The translations under genes were made by a program, and so were the position numbers. A stretch of 64,000 bases of DNA, taken from positions 682,001 through 746,000 of the forward strand of contig JAEQBH010000031.1 in the NCBI GenBank assembly GCA_016808115.1, given 5' to 3'. Positions 1-10,963 of this stretch are shown in pieces. This DNA comes from Tetrastigma voinierianum (Eukaryota; Streptophyta; Magnoliopsida; Vitales; Vitaceae). The first letter of the stretch is position 1; the number at the start of each line of letters is the position of its first letter. The notes beneath the pieces were generated by a model. It saw nothing but the letters and a program-made list of their open reading frames with translations. It was not told the origin of the DNA and searched no databases.

Positions 1-1440
1 TCGCACCAAATATTTGATGGCCAAGAAAGAAGCTAAGCCAAGACTGATCAGATGGGTGTTGTTACTATAGGAATTTGATCTGGAGATCAAGGATAAGAAA
101 GGTTGTGACAATGTGATAGCTTATCACTTGTTAAGAGTTGAAAAGACAACTGTGAAAGAAGAAGAAATGGAAGTAGTAGAAAATTTTCCAGATGAGCAGT
201 TATTTCAGTTGTCCTTCCAATTACCTTAGTATGCTGATATTATGAACTTCATTCCTGTGAAGTGATGCCACCATAATCTCGCCTACCAAGAGAGTGAAGA
301 AATCGAGGACCTAATAACAGGTTTCATCTAGGATGGCCCGCTATTCAAAAGAGGAGTTGGATATGATCATCGAAGGTGTGTACTAGAAAGTGAACAGTAG
401 GCAAAATTTTTACAAGAATGTCATAACAGCCTGGTAGGACACTTTGCAGGAGACAAAACAACCCACAAAATTCTCCAATCAGGTTTTTATTAGCCAACTA
501 TTTTCAAGGATTGTTTTGAATGGGTGAAACTTTGTGATCAGTGCCAAGGAATGGGAAATATCATCAAAAGGCATGAAATGCCCCTGCATGGTATCCTGGT
601 GGTGCAATTATTTGATGTATGGGGAATAGACTTCATGGGGCCTTTTCCATCTTTGGAAGAGTATACATACTCAGTCGTGGATTGTGTATCCAATGGGTGG
701 AAGGAATTAGCCTGGTCTCAAGAATGATGCTAATACAGTTGTGGGATTCTTATAAAGAAATATCTTGAGCAGATTTGGGACACCCAGGACTATTATTAGT
801 GATGGAGGGAGCCATTTTGCAAACAAGGTGTTTGAGAAACTCATGAACATGTATGGAATAAAACACATAATGAGTTTGGCTTATCATCCTCAAACAAACG
901 GGTGTTTCAGTTTCAACAGGAGATAAAGAAAATTTTGCAAAGACTATGAGTTCCAACATAAGAGATCGTCTTAAAGCCTGATAAATGCATTGTGGGCCTC
1001 ACAGGATCGCATATAAAACTCCCACAATGTCCCCATATAATTGTCTTTGAACCTTGTCACTGCCTCTTGAATCGAATACAAAGCTATGTGGGCCATCAAG
1101 AAGTTGAACTTTAAATTCAAAGATGCTAAGGAAGAAAGACTACTTTAGCTGAATGAATTAGAAGAGCTGAGAAATTAAGCTTATGATAATGCCAGAATTT
1201 ACAAGGATAAGACAAAGAAATGGCATGATCAGAAGATTTTGAGGAGGGAATTTAAGGTAGGAGATTAGGTCCAGTTATTTAACTCCAGACTAAAGCTTTT
1301 TCCAGGGAAACTGAAATCAAAATGGAGTGGCCCTTATACAATAGTGGGAAGTACAACCTTTGGAGCAGTGACATTGAAAACCAGTAATGGAGAAGAGTTT
1401 AAAGTGAATGGTCAGTGATTAAAGCAATATCTTAGAAGAA
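1..1440 (+). pseudogene. Athila-like pol remnant: RNase H end and integrase
   Basis: Conceptual translation across stops begins with the end of RNase H (YLMAKKEAKPRLIRW, then EFDLEIKDKKGCDNV). Next comes the integrase HHCC zinc finger: CHNSLVGHFAGDKTTH near 419-466 and KLCDQCQ near 527-547. The start of the integrase core reads GIDFMGPFPS (about 622-655), where D is the first acidic residue of the DDE triad. The C-terminal part is at 1180-1430 (ARIYKDKTKKWHD, FNSRLKLFPGKLKSKWSGP, VTLKTSNGEEFKVNG), the LFPGKL signature of Athila/Tat integrases. In a live element this protein would insert the cDNA. Several in-frame stops (for example after WVLLL and after VGD) and frameshifts in the core show it is dead. 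The longest open stretch is 524-727. Confidence 0.9.
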
Positions 1441-2613
1441 ATATGATTGATTCCTAGTTCTAAGTGGAAGAAAACTACTGAAACAAGAACTTCATAGCAG
1501 CAAGTCCAGTTGAGGACTCAAAACTGAGCAGCTTTGTGGGAGGCAACCCATATAACAATTTCTTTCTAAGTTTTATTAGTCGATTTATATATTTTAAGTT
1601 TTCTATCTAAGCTTTTGTTTATTGTTAAATATTATTTATGTTTTTCTACTACTTTGTGCTACAGTTCATAGGCATGAACAGAGATGGAGCTCCAGATATT
1701 TATAGCCGCCAATAGTGTACTAATAAGACCATACAAGGAAGTAATTCTAATTCCTAAACTTGTCTTTAATAAGAATGCAAAGAATGAAGCTCGGGGAATT
1801 GGTATTCCAAATCACCGTTGAATCCTAAGCCTATGAGTTGATTTGTCGATATTTGAATGTCGAAGGTTGATTGTTTTTGCTTTGTTTGAATTGGGTTTAT
1901 TACTCCGGCCTTGTATGAACAATTTGAACTGCTCTCAAGACTCAATATTTTTCAAGTTTCACACTCAGTGTTTAACTGAAAATAAGAGAATAAGAAATTT
2001 CAGGTCACGACATCAATTTAATGGTCACAACCAATTTCGAGGTTGTGACAATTATTGTTAGAAATTAGTGTTGTGACTCAAATGTGAAGGTCGCAAATAA
2101 GACCACAAAAGAAGGTCACATTAATCTCGTGCCTACAAATGTGTGAGTTTTAAAAGATCGAGATAAGGCAACAATGTTGCACATTGAGATTGAAATTTAT
2201 CGAAAAACTAAAGGAAGAGAGAAATAGGTCGTAACTTCGATTTATTGGTCATGACCACTTCTGGGTCGCGACAAACCTAAATAGGTCGTTACTAGAATTT
2301 CAACAAAATTAACAATTGAGGTTTTAAACTTCTAATTTAAGGCCGTGAACTTAAATGGGACATTTAGTGTTAGCAATTAGAGAACAACTTTGTAGTGTCT
2401 CGCGACGATCCATAAAACGATAGCGATGTGAACCATTATGTAAGTGAAACTAAATAGCCAATTTCGTCGAAACTCCCGATCAGGTTACATCTTTACTTGA
2501 CTTTCCATTCTGTTCTCTCTTACGACTACGAAACCACAAAACCGATTACTTGATTCAAATTCGCTACATGGAAAATAACCAAATCCACATTGGGATATTG
2601 CCGAGAATAATAG
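1441..2613 (+). other. Element A internal spacer with decayed GTCGCGAC-type motifs
   Basis: This stretch between integrase and the env-like ORF has no convincing coding sequence. From about 2005 to 2300 it is studded with variants of the palindrome GTCGCGAC, for example GGTCACGAC, GGTTGTGAC, GGTCATGACC and one intact GGTCGCGACA near 2265. This is the motif type that fills the LTR of the same element. Most variants differ from the palindrome by C-to-T or G-to-A at CpG positions. Confidence 0.6.
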
Positions 2614-3951
2614 ATGAGCCGGCAGGTGAACATTGCGAGTGGAAGAGGTTCATCTGGAACAGTCTGGTATGGCGAATTCGAACCAAAACCAGGTAGTAAT
2701 GGAGGAGCAGTTGAGGAAGGCGCAAAAGAAAATGAGGAGTGGCAGAACAACTTTGAAGAAGGAGAATCGAGAAGAAGATGGGCTTTGTCTCTATAGAAAA
2801 CTAAGGATTTATGGACTAAGGTCTTGGCTAACAAGAACCGATCATAGAAAGAGGTTTTGGGAAGCTAATCTCCGCTTATGAGATAATAGAAAGAGTGGTT
2901 AGGGAGGCTTACGTACTTTTACGGCTCTTGGATTCTCCTACTCGGCTTGGGGAATTCTACGTAAACATGGTGAGAATGAGAGAAAGACAGGTTTTCGATC
3001 TGGTCTGGGTGCCCTTTGAGCCTGAAAGATGTTATGAGATGTTTAAATAAAGGAACTGAAGCACGGTTCCAAATTTAAAAGCTGGTAGAAAACCTAGATC
3101 ATGAAGATTATAGACCTCCGGCGGTAGGCGGGAGGTAGAGGCTTATGAGGGAAGAACCCTCCACTATGTTATCAGCAAAGGATCCCTGAAGCTAAGGTTT
3201 AGTTACTACTTCACATAACCCCATTAATCCTTCAAATCTAAACATCTAAATGCGGTGAGAGAATGAGGTAATCATTCTATATGCTCTTTGAAGGGCACTA
3301 TAAAATGAATGTTAGGGGTTTAATTAGGGGGTCGATCAGAGGATACCACTTAAGCAACAAAAGAGGACTAATCCCTCACCCAACAACAATCAGTAGACTA
3401 TGCATCTTCGTTGGAGTGAGAGGATCATGGGATGAAGAAGAAACATACCCCAAGGTATCTCCTCTGACATAGGGGCCCATAAACAAAAAGCAAAAGGGGA
3501 TGGTGGAAGTAGAAGCAGAGCCTATTGAGGAGAATGGAAATAGGGAAATGGAAACCATTCTAGAGAAAATTCCTCCAATAGAAGAGGAAGAGATGCATTT
3601 CAGAATGAGCTCGAGCCATTCTAATTTGATATGACGAAGAATTTCCAGACGAAGCAAAAAGCTCGGAAGAGGAGAGAACAACGAAAATATTAAATGCTTG
3701 GAACGATGAAGAAAGATATGGAAGAAAGGGAACATAAATGGTAAAACATCGACAATTCGAGGAAGAGTTTTAGAAAATTTGGGTCGGGAGGAAGAACAAT
3801 TATTGGAGCACACTCCCAAGGCAGAGGAAGAATGGAGAAGAAATGAAAAAGAGAGAGGAAGAACAGGAGAAAATATGAAGGCCGGTTTGGAAGCCTTCTA
3901 CAACCGATTTAGAAGAGATGAAGAGAGGTACACCATTACCCGAGAAAGCTA
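2614..3951 (+). pseudogene. Env-like ORF of element A (plant transposon protein domain type)
   Basis: A single frame stays open for almost 60 codons from 2877 to 3050 and includes ERVVREAYVLL, LGEFYVNMVRMRE and VFDLVWVPFEPERCYEMF. The EFYVN core is typical of the ORF found downstream of integrase in Athila elements, the so-called env-like ORF carrying the 'putative plant transposon protein' domain. Further on come KMNVRGLIRGSIRGYHLS, KRGLIPHPTTISRLCIF and GSWDEEETYPKVSPL (3300-3470). An acidic, lysine/glutamate-rich tail follows (3480-3950, for example AEEEWRRNEKERGR), probably helical. Upstream, 2633-2880 gives a lysine-rich N-terminal part in another frame. The function of this family is not established. 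Frameshifts split this copy into at least three frames. Confidence 0.8.
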
Positions 3952-6088
3952 AGATGGAGGATAGATAAAAAGAAGATTGACCTTTAAATACACGTATGAG
4001 GAGAATTCAAGGAGTTTGGGAAGTTGATGAGACAGAGATAAAGAATTTGGAAGATAATGATGCTTATAGAAGAAAATCGGCATGAGAGTTTGAATTTGGT
4101 GTAAAAATTTATTAGACACATGTTGGGTTGTCTACGAGTTGGAAACGAGTGAATCGGATGGGCAAAAGCGAAATGATCGGTCTTGTGATTAAATGGTTGT
4201 CCAGCAGTAGAACCACACCCTCGAAAGAAAAAGACCCGAGACATAACCTTCTCCAATTTACCCGTGTTTAGCAAGCTTGAGACTTAAATCCTCCCACCAA
4301 TCGTACGAAAAATCTGATAAGAAGGGAGGTGAGATAGCCTGTGATATACTTTTCTTTTTTTCCTTGTATTTCTTCAACATCATTAATATAGTTGAAAAGT
4401 TCATTGAAAAGTGTCTTATGAATTGTTATGTTAATTGGATGGTTGAAGCTGTTACTTTCAATAATGTTTGCAACCATAACATAAATTCTTGAAATGCTTG
4501 ATTGGAATCGATTGTTGAATAAGTGATTTGTTTGGATGCATATGGATCGATTAAGTGAAGTGCATTTGTTTATTATTCATTGCTTGATTTCGCGAAAGGA
4601 AATGACCTATAATATTCAAGCCTTATTTGTCTGATGACACAATGACCCTTTGTTTAAATCGAGAACAACATAAGAGAAATAAGAGTAGGCTCACAGTGAA
4701 ATGAAATAAGTTGCGAGTTTAGTTTGAATCGGGTTTAGAACAATAGAATTTGGAAAAGTATACAATTGAAAGAAGAAATAAGATAGCGAAGTTGTGTATA
4801 ACAGCTAAGTCGGTACAAATTTTGGAAAAAATGCATCACACATGGTCAGAAAATTCTTAAAACTTTGAGAGGGATTAGGAACATCTTGGGATGATTCACG
4901 TCGAAAGTCTGGTCTAGAACTTGTTAGATTATTAGTCGGAGAATCTAAGGCAAAAACAACTAACGAAGTGATAAAGGCCATCTTTGAAGTTTGAACCTTT
5001 TCAAACCTCTCATTACTAATACAGGCATACTCTAGTTCCATACTTTGGGCAAATGCTAATTTCTTCAAATAGCGACAAATTAGAAACACAAATCCCTCAC
5101 TTTTACAATAATTATGTAGCAAAGAACCCCAAATTACTCAGTTTTCAGAATAAGAATGTTGACTGTGCAGAAAGGAACAAGTTTTGGGGAGTTTACATTA
5201 CAAGGATGGATGAGGAAAAATAAATTGAAGAAATAGAGATAAAGAATAAGAAGTTGAAAAAGGAATAAGTTTTGTCTTGTGGCCTATCTCTCTTGAACAA
5301 TTAAGCTCATAAGAGTGTTTCAACACCTAGTACCCTAATGTCAACTGGTATAGGAGTTGCTAGCCCAAAGTTCTCTAAGAGTGATAGAAAGCCTAAGAAG
5401 ACAAACTGCTACTATATTCAATTCTTTGGCCAATAAAGAGAAATGAAAAGTTTCCAGTAAAAGGAGCTGGTGATAAGTTGAAAGTGGCTTGACAAAGGGC
5501 CTGACATCGAAGATGATGTCTGAGCCAAGTTTGGGGAATTTACATTCTGAGGAGGAAAAGTTGAAAGATGAAGGCCATTATATGAAAGGAAAAAGTGAAT
5601 CCCAGGTAATTTGCGTAGAAAATCTCATTGTCTACTTGATTACTCAAGCCTAACATTATAAGCCTAAAAGACCTGCTCATCTTGAAGGTTGAATTTACCT
5701 ACATTAGTGGAGATCAATATGAAAACAAGCCTATGAGACTTTTGACTGGACTTTCAGGAGATCCCGGAAGATTAACTAATTCAATCGAGAAGATGAAAAG
5801 GAAGAAGACCCTACGCACTCATAGAGTAAGAGTCATTGGTAAGGCTGTTTTCATGCAGTATGCATCAGTTTATTTGTAATAGAGGTTGAAAACATTCCTT
5901 TTTCTTAGTTAAAAACTAAAGTTTGAAATGATACTGCAATCTTCATGTTCAAGTCAAAGGGTGGAATAAAAAATAAAAATAAAAAGGGATTGTGCTGTAG
6001 AACAGAAAAATGTCCTTCAAAATAAAGTTCAATTGTTTGAGGACAAAAAAATCTTTCTTTTCTTTGCTTGGGGACAAGCAAAATTTTA
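3952..6088 (+). other. Element A 3' non-coding region
   Basis: About 2.1 kb between the env-like ORF and the polypurine tract. Athila-type elements commonly have a long non-coding tail here. Short open stretches exist (for example 5682-5879) but none shows a recognisable motif. From 5880 the sequence becomes A-rich (AAAAATAAAAATAAAAAGG near 5965-5985), leading into the PPT. I see nothing else in it. Confidence 0.55.
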
Positions 6089-6102
6089 AGTTTGGGGGAA
6101 TT
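6089..6102 (+). promoter_or_regulatory. Polypurine tract of element A
   Basis: AGTTTGGGGGAATT lies directly before the TG that opens the LTR at 6103. In LTR retrotransposons this RNase H-resistant tract primes plus-strand DNA synthesis. AAGTTTGGGGGAATTTGATG is the usual form in Athila-like elements. It fixes the 5' edge of the 3' LTR. Confidence 0.9.
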
Positions 6103-6188
6103 TGATGAGTCATACTATACTGAATGAAAAGTTGTTGCAATAAGAGAGAAGTTGCTGAGACAAAAAAAGGGCTTCAAGGAAGGATTTC

Positions 6189-7562
6189 ATGTCGCGACAC
6201 CATTAAAGTCGACGCAAAGAACGACTCGGTTACGCGGAGAATTGAGGTCACGACTGTGAAGGGCTGATGACTAAGCTTACAAGGTCTATACCAGGCAATT
6301 TAAGGTTGTAACAAAAATATAAGTTCGAGACTCCAATCGAGGTCGCGACCAGGAATTCATGTTGCGACATAAAAATGAGTTAAACAGTTAAAACATGTTG
6401 CGACTAAGTTTGAGCCACTATGACAAAAACAAAGTAAGAAGGGCCACTACTCAGTCACGACACACTTTTTAGGTCGCGACCAGAAAAAGAAGATAAATTT
6501 ATGGGAAACTGTTGTAAGTCAGAAGTGAGGTTGCAACAGGATGTGGAGAAATGATGTCGCGACATGCTTTTAAGGTCGCGACATAAATTTTAGTAGGGTA
6601 AAGAAATGATTAGGTTCTGTCAATCCCGCCGTGGATGAGACAATGAGCAGATAAACGAATTTTTAAGTCCACGACATGAAAAGGGCTGTGACCCGAAGAA
6701 TCAATGGTTGTAAAGAAATGGTGTCGCGACATGCTTTCGGTCGCGACCGCAATGTAGTAGACAACGAAGGCGGCCGGTCGCCAACATGGGCGGGGTTACG
6801 ACACAAAATTTATTAAGGAATTCGAAAAACGCAGGTGTAACAAGATCATTATAATTAGAGCAACATAAATGATGTCCACTGACATAAGGCGTGAGGTCGC
6901 GACATATATTTCATCAAAGGACGAAACGGTCAGTCCGCGACCCGAGGAAATAGGAAATTGAATGGAAACTGTTGAGACTGAGAAATGAGGTTACAACTGG
7001 ATGGGAAGAAAAAAATGGTCACAACATACTTTTGAGGTCGTGACAGGAATTGTAATGATTAAAAGCTACTTGAAATCCGCGACCAGCGTAGTATGTCCCG
7101 GAAACCGAGAAAACAAGCAAGCCCGGCAATTTTAGTGTGACCTCATGAAGGCTCAGATAAGCCCGAATGATAACCTTGACCTCAAAGAAGCCTTTGATGA
7201 CGAAGCGAGGCGACAACGAAATGATGTCGCGACATCGAATCGAGGTGCGACGCAGAAATGTAGTAAAAAGCCGAGAGAGTCAGGTCGTATCGAGCGGAAT
7301 TAAACACGATTCACGGAAACAAGAAAATGGAAGTCGCGGCGGTGCTACTGGCGACGACTAACATGGTCGCGACAAAGGAATTTATGTGCGACCACCCGAT
7401 CCATCTGGCGAAAGCGAGTCACAACGAGAAAACATCGGTCGCGGCACCAGCCAGTGCAAGAGCAAGTGAAGGAATGTGAGACCCGGTTTCTGAGGTCCCG
7501 CAACGAACAACGGACCCGGTTGCGGGGTTTCATGTCGCGACACCTAGTTCCGGATCGCGACC
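6189..7562 (+). repeat. Cluster of GTCGCGAC palindromes in LTR A1
   Basis: At least ten exact GTCGCGAC octamers occur here (near 6192, 6343, 6474, 6557, 6576, 6724, 6741, 6896, 7226, 7366, 7534), often extended to TGTCGCGACA or GGTCGCGACC. Many one- or two-step derivatives lie between them (GGTCACGAC, GGTTGCAAC, GGTCGTGAC). Spacing varies from under 20 to over 150 bp and the intervening DNA is not repeated, so this is a dispersed cluster, not a tandem array. It ends about 75 bp before the TATA box. Confidence 0.9.
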
Positions 7563-7635
7563 TAAACGAGAGGTTGGGCCTTTTTATTTAGGAAATCCAC
7601 ACGGAGCTTGGGAATGGAGCCCGATTTACGAAGAT

Positions 7636-7643
7636 TATAAATA
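7636..7643 (+). promoter_or_regulatory. TATA box of LTR A1
   Basis: TATAAATA on the plus strand. The other copy of this LTR has TATATAAATAGG at 16805-16816 in the same relative position. Both lie just downstream of the palindrome cluster and upstream of the TTTTC microsatellite, which is where a pol II LTR promoter would sit. Confidence 0.65.
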
Positions 7644-8639
7644 AGATAACGGAGTTTTATTAAAAAGCGATGATTAATTTTACGATAGGGTGATCGGTCG
7701 ACAAATTTGCTCTACTGTATTTTCCTCCTGCTCTTTGGTAGTCAACTCTGATATCATGATCTGGTCGAATACGGGGATGGGTTTTCTTCGTGCAAATGAT
7801 TTAAGTGAAGTCAAAAATGGGTGGAACTGATTTGGATTTTAAGGTGGTGATAAAAGCAAGAGGTTGGTGGTTTTGAAGCTGAAAATAAAATGAAGAAAAA
7901 TAGAAAAACTCCATGAAGCATTGGAGCTCTTGGTTTTTTTTGATCCCCAGGCAATGAGGTCCCAGGGTTTTCATTTCTGTATTGAGGGGCATGACATATA
8001 GTCATCTAGAATCGGATCTTCATTTGCTTTAAAAACTAAACCACTAATAATTTTCCTTTTGATAAAGCATTTATTTAGCATTTGTGGTTGTGGTGAAAAT
8101 CTATCTTGACTCATCTCTGATGATTACGGTAAAGGGCAACTAATGAATCTCGATGGATCAAAATAAGCATCCAGACCACAAAGATTACCAAGTATTGTGA
8201 TCAAAGGATGCACTACGGTGAAAATATAACCCACTTAACCACCTCCCAGGTGGCTGCGTGAGAGAAACTAATGGATATCAGTCATGAGTTTGGGAATACC
8301 TGAACCACACAAAAACTTGCCAAGTATTGGCCCGAAAAGTACATCAAAAGCTTTAAACCTAGAGTTGAAGATTGGGAACCAAAATGTCAAAACCTGGCTG
8401 CGTGAAAAACGGGGAACCCTGGCGGCCTTCGGATACCCTTTGGCCGGCCTTCGGATCCACCCTGCGACCTTGCCCGAGGAGGAAGGGTTTTAGCCAGCTC
8501 ATCCTCAGTTGTCATCCTTGGAGGGTGTTTGGCCCAACGAGAAAGGGAGAGAAGAGGAGAGAAGAGAGAAAATGAAACCCAACGGGGGCCGTAATTTCAA
8601 GCTACCAGCTAAAACTTAGGTCAGCTGGTGTTTCTGATA

Positions 8640-8652
8640 GCTTTATATAGCC
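8640..8652 (-). promoter_or_regulatory. TATA box of LTR D1
   Basis: GCTTTATATAGCC reads GGCTATATAAAGC on the minus strand, the transcribed direction of this LTR. D2 has CCTATATAAG at the equivalent place (29260-29269). The palindrome cluster lies 120-190 bp upstream of it. Confidence 0.65.
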
Positions 8653-8773
8653 TTACAAACATGTGAAATACCAAATAACCATACTAGAATAATTGGTGGG
8701 GTAGAAATGAAAAACCAAAAACGAAGTCGTTTTGATAAAAAAAAACAAAAGCAGAAAATTTCGCACATAGCGA

Positions 8774-8830
8774 TTTTCGCTATCATAGCGAAAATTCGCT
8801 ATGATAGCGAAAATTCGCTATCATAGCGAA
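8774..8830. repeat. Three back-to-back TTCGCTAT/ATAGCGAA palindromes
   Basis: TTTCGCTATCATAGCGAAA (8775-8793) is followed by TTCGCTATGATAGCGAA (8795-8811) and TTCGCTATCATAGCGAA (8814-8830). Each has 8- or 9-bp perfect arms around a single central base, and they are spaced about 20 bp apart. A further half-site GTAGCGAA follows near 8841. Confidence 0.95.
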
Positions 8831-9259
8831 ATTATCATGCGTAGCGAATTTTGTACTTTGTTCACGCTCTTTGTTCCATTGCTTCCTACAGTTCACTTAT
8901 TCCCCATTGCACTATTCCATTCTTTTAGCTTTGATATTCTTCGTTTCTGGCACTTAAGTGATAGAAAACCATATGAAATTGATGGAAATCAACTGACTTT
9001 GGTTATGATTGGATTGACATGATAATTTGGCTTCCCGATTCCTGCAAAAACTATAAAAGCGACCTCGAATGCAATCGAGAGTGCGATAGGGACCAGACAT
9101 GTCAATTGGGTTAATTATAACAATTAGTACACAAAAAGCGCTCAAAACCTATTAAAAATAGGGTTCAAAATAGCACTTTTTGGGCACTAATCAAGCAGCT
9201 TTTTCTTTTTGGAACCCAGAACTAAGGAAGAAGAAAACTCTTGTATATTTTTAGAATAG

Positions 9260-9292
9260 ATTTTCTTTTCTTTTCTTTTCTTTTCTTTTTCT
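9260..9292 (+). repeat. (TTTTC)n microsatellite in LTR A1
   Basis: About five TTTTC units. The matching stretch of the second A-family LTR (16900-16968) is longer and interrupted, so the microsatellite was present in the ancestral LTR and has changed length since. Confidence 0.9.
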
Positions 9293-10627
9293 GGATTTGA
9301 ACCAGTAATCTCTGTATGTCAAAGCTTGATTTAATTTCTGATTTTCTTGTACAATTACTGCCTGAATTTAATGAAATCTAGATAAATTCTGGAATTCGGT
9401 TCTTCTCAGTTAATTGCAATTATAGTGGGCGTACTTGATCAATTCTCCATTGTAGATTGTGATGCAGTATTTTTGTAGAACATAGCTTCACTAGATTAGA
9501 TTTATTGTTAGCTACAGTCTTTTCTGCATGAATTAGAGAAAGAATTACCTGGATTGGAATTTATTTGGTTGATGTATTATTGAATGGACACATTCCCGTA
9601 GTAGGATCGAATACCCGTCGAGCATGTATCTGCTCTGATTTTGGAGACCCTAAGGTCACACAGAGATGGAGATTCTTGAGAGTTTGAAACATTCATTTGG
9701 TGGGTATGTTAGACTACCATTGAAGAACTATTGAGCTTTGATAGTTCCCTTAGATAAATTCCCAATTCACTCATAATTGATATTGGAGGGGAATACTTAT
9801 CAATTTAAATAATCAAAGATTTCACCTTAATATGTTGGAAAGCTCCCCAGACTGTGTTAGGCGAGGAATCTAATCGAGGGAATGATATCCATTAAGATTG
9901 AAGGATGAGTCATCAATCAAAGTGTAGAAGTTTTATAAATGACCCTTACTTAGGAAGCAGAAATGTCTGTGATCTTAAGAAATGGGTATGAAGTATTGAG
10001 AAAGAAAAATACCCAGATCTTGTAAAGATTGTGCATAACACAAGTAACTGGTTAGACCCTTGTCTTCGATAGAAGCAGGGACCTATAGTCAATGAATTAT
10101 GGAGAAATCCAACCACATTGTTAGGCATCTTGGAAAAATCGAATCCGGCCTGAAAGCGATTGTAACAATGTGCATGATGGTGAAGAAATTTAGTTTGTTT
10201 CCACGGTACTTCCTTGATAGTGTTCATTTCTCTGAAGAAACTAATTGGTCAAGGGATTTTTTTTTTTGTTGTTGTTTTTTTATCATAAATTGACTTTCTA
10301 TTACTTTTAGGTGTATTCTAGAACAATTATTTTTCTAGTTAAGTTGAGCGTCACATAGAGGTTCAAATAGTATGGATGCGAGTAGTTGGGGTAGTTGAAC
10401 TTCAAATTCTTGTCAATCTACGTGGGAATGATATTTGGAACACATCAATTTCTTTACTTGAAAGACTGCACTTGCAGTGTCATAGACTAATCCCATTATT
10501 AATTCTAGAACATAAATTCAATTTTATTCATTTTCAAACAATTCTCTTCAACTTTGACATAAATACAGGAGAATAGTAAGGCTCCTGTATAAGTGTTAAT
10601 TTGAGTGGTTTAGTCTATATCTTCACA

Positions 10628-10958
10628 GACAAACATCCACCTATGTCTGAATAATTTGATGGTGATCCGAGTGGAAATGCCTTACTTTCTGTCTCATAGG
10701 TTTTGTTGAGGGGATAACATTCAGTTTGTGAAAGGCCAATGTCGAGTCGATTCCGGTCATATCTGAGTGATCCAGGCGAACACGCCTATTTTTCATAACA
10801 ATACACGTTGTACCTACTTTTTTCCTCACTGCATAGTAGAGAGTTGACGTATGTGAACTATAGGCAATCGATGCCTTCTTGTCCCTAGAGTTCGCGGCTA
10901 ATGGATCCTTCTCTTTTACCACAACTTTGGCAATTTATAGTTCTTTATGCGAGATTGT
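10628..10958 (-). pseudogene. Tat/Ogre-type reverse transcriptase, N-terminal fragment
   Basis: The minus strand (10922 to 10641) reads HSDMTGID, STLAFHKLNVIPSTKPMRQK and FHSDHHQIIQT. This matches the segment just before the RT core in Tat/Ogre elements (pattern DMPGI, then H.L.V.P..KPV.QK.R, then V.Q.EV). Protease and gag of the same clade lie on the minus strand immediately beyond the other end of the inserted element B (42231 upward), so this is their continuation. The fragment stops where LTR A1 ends. Any downstream RT sequence would lie beyond element A, outside the window. Confidence 0.75.
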
Positions 10959-10963
10959 GATCT
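10959..10963. repeat. Target-site duplication GATCT, left copy
   Basis: GATCT directly precedes LTR B1. The same five bases directly follow LTR B2 at 42226-42230. Ty3/gypsy integrases typically make 5-bp duplications. Confidence 0.85.

Larger units (their letters stand above)
7691..9193 (-). repeat. Solo LTR of family D (D1) nested in LTR A1
   Basis: It aligns with the LTRs at 28409-29977 and 36531-37079. Shared blocks are TCGAA(T/C)ACGGGGATGGGTTTTC near 7768, the TAGCCAGCTC block near 8490, and the terminal block around 9128-9193 ending GGCACTAATCA. Read on the minus strand it opens TGATTAGTGCCC. The left edge is placed at the TG at 7691 and is uncertain. Nothing internal to a retrotransposon follows on either side, so it is a solo LTR. 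No target duplication is obvious, probably because the edges have decayed. Confidence 0.75.
1..10626 (+). mobile_element. Element A: Athila-like Ty3/gypsy retrotransposon, 3' part
   Basis: The window opens inside pol and runs through an env-like ORF, a polypurine tract at 6089-6102 and a 3' LTR (6103 to about 10626), all on the plus strand. The order RNase H, integrase, long spacer, env-like ORF, non-coding tail, PPT, LTR is that of Athila-type elements. The right end abuts minus-strand Tat-type RT sequence at 10628, so A most likely inserted into that older element. Its 5' half lies outside the window, so no target duplication can be tested. All coding parts carry stops and frameshifts. The LTR is interrupted by a D-family solo LTR. 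Confidence 0.85.
6103..10626 (+). repeat. LTR of element A (A1), split by a nested D-family LTR
   Basis: The LTR starts TGATGAGTC after the PPT and ends near TCTTCACA (10621-10627), where minus-strand Tat RT coding sequence resumes. Without the nested D1 LTR (7691-9193) it is about 3.0 kb. A second, diverged copy at about 15515-18300 matches it along its length. Matching landmarks are the TATA region, the TTTTC microsatellite, and the shared late segments around CTTCTC(A/G)GTTAATTGC and TAAGGCTC(C/T)TGTA. U3 is full of GTCGCGAC palindromes. Confidence 0.85.

Noticed and set aside
4805..5122. 105-codon minus-strand ORF
   Set aside because: It lies in the non-coding tail of element A, antisense to it, with no motif and no sign of codon selection.
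6189..7562. CRISPR-like array of GTCGCGAC repeats
   Set aside because: The repeat is only 8-10 bp, spacing is irregular, spacers are not unit length, there are no cas genes, and the context is a plant LTR.
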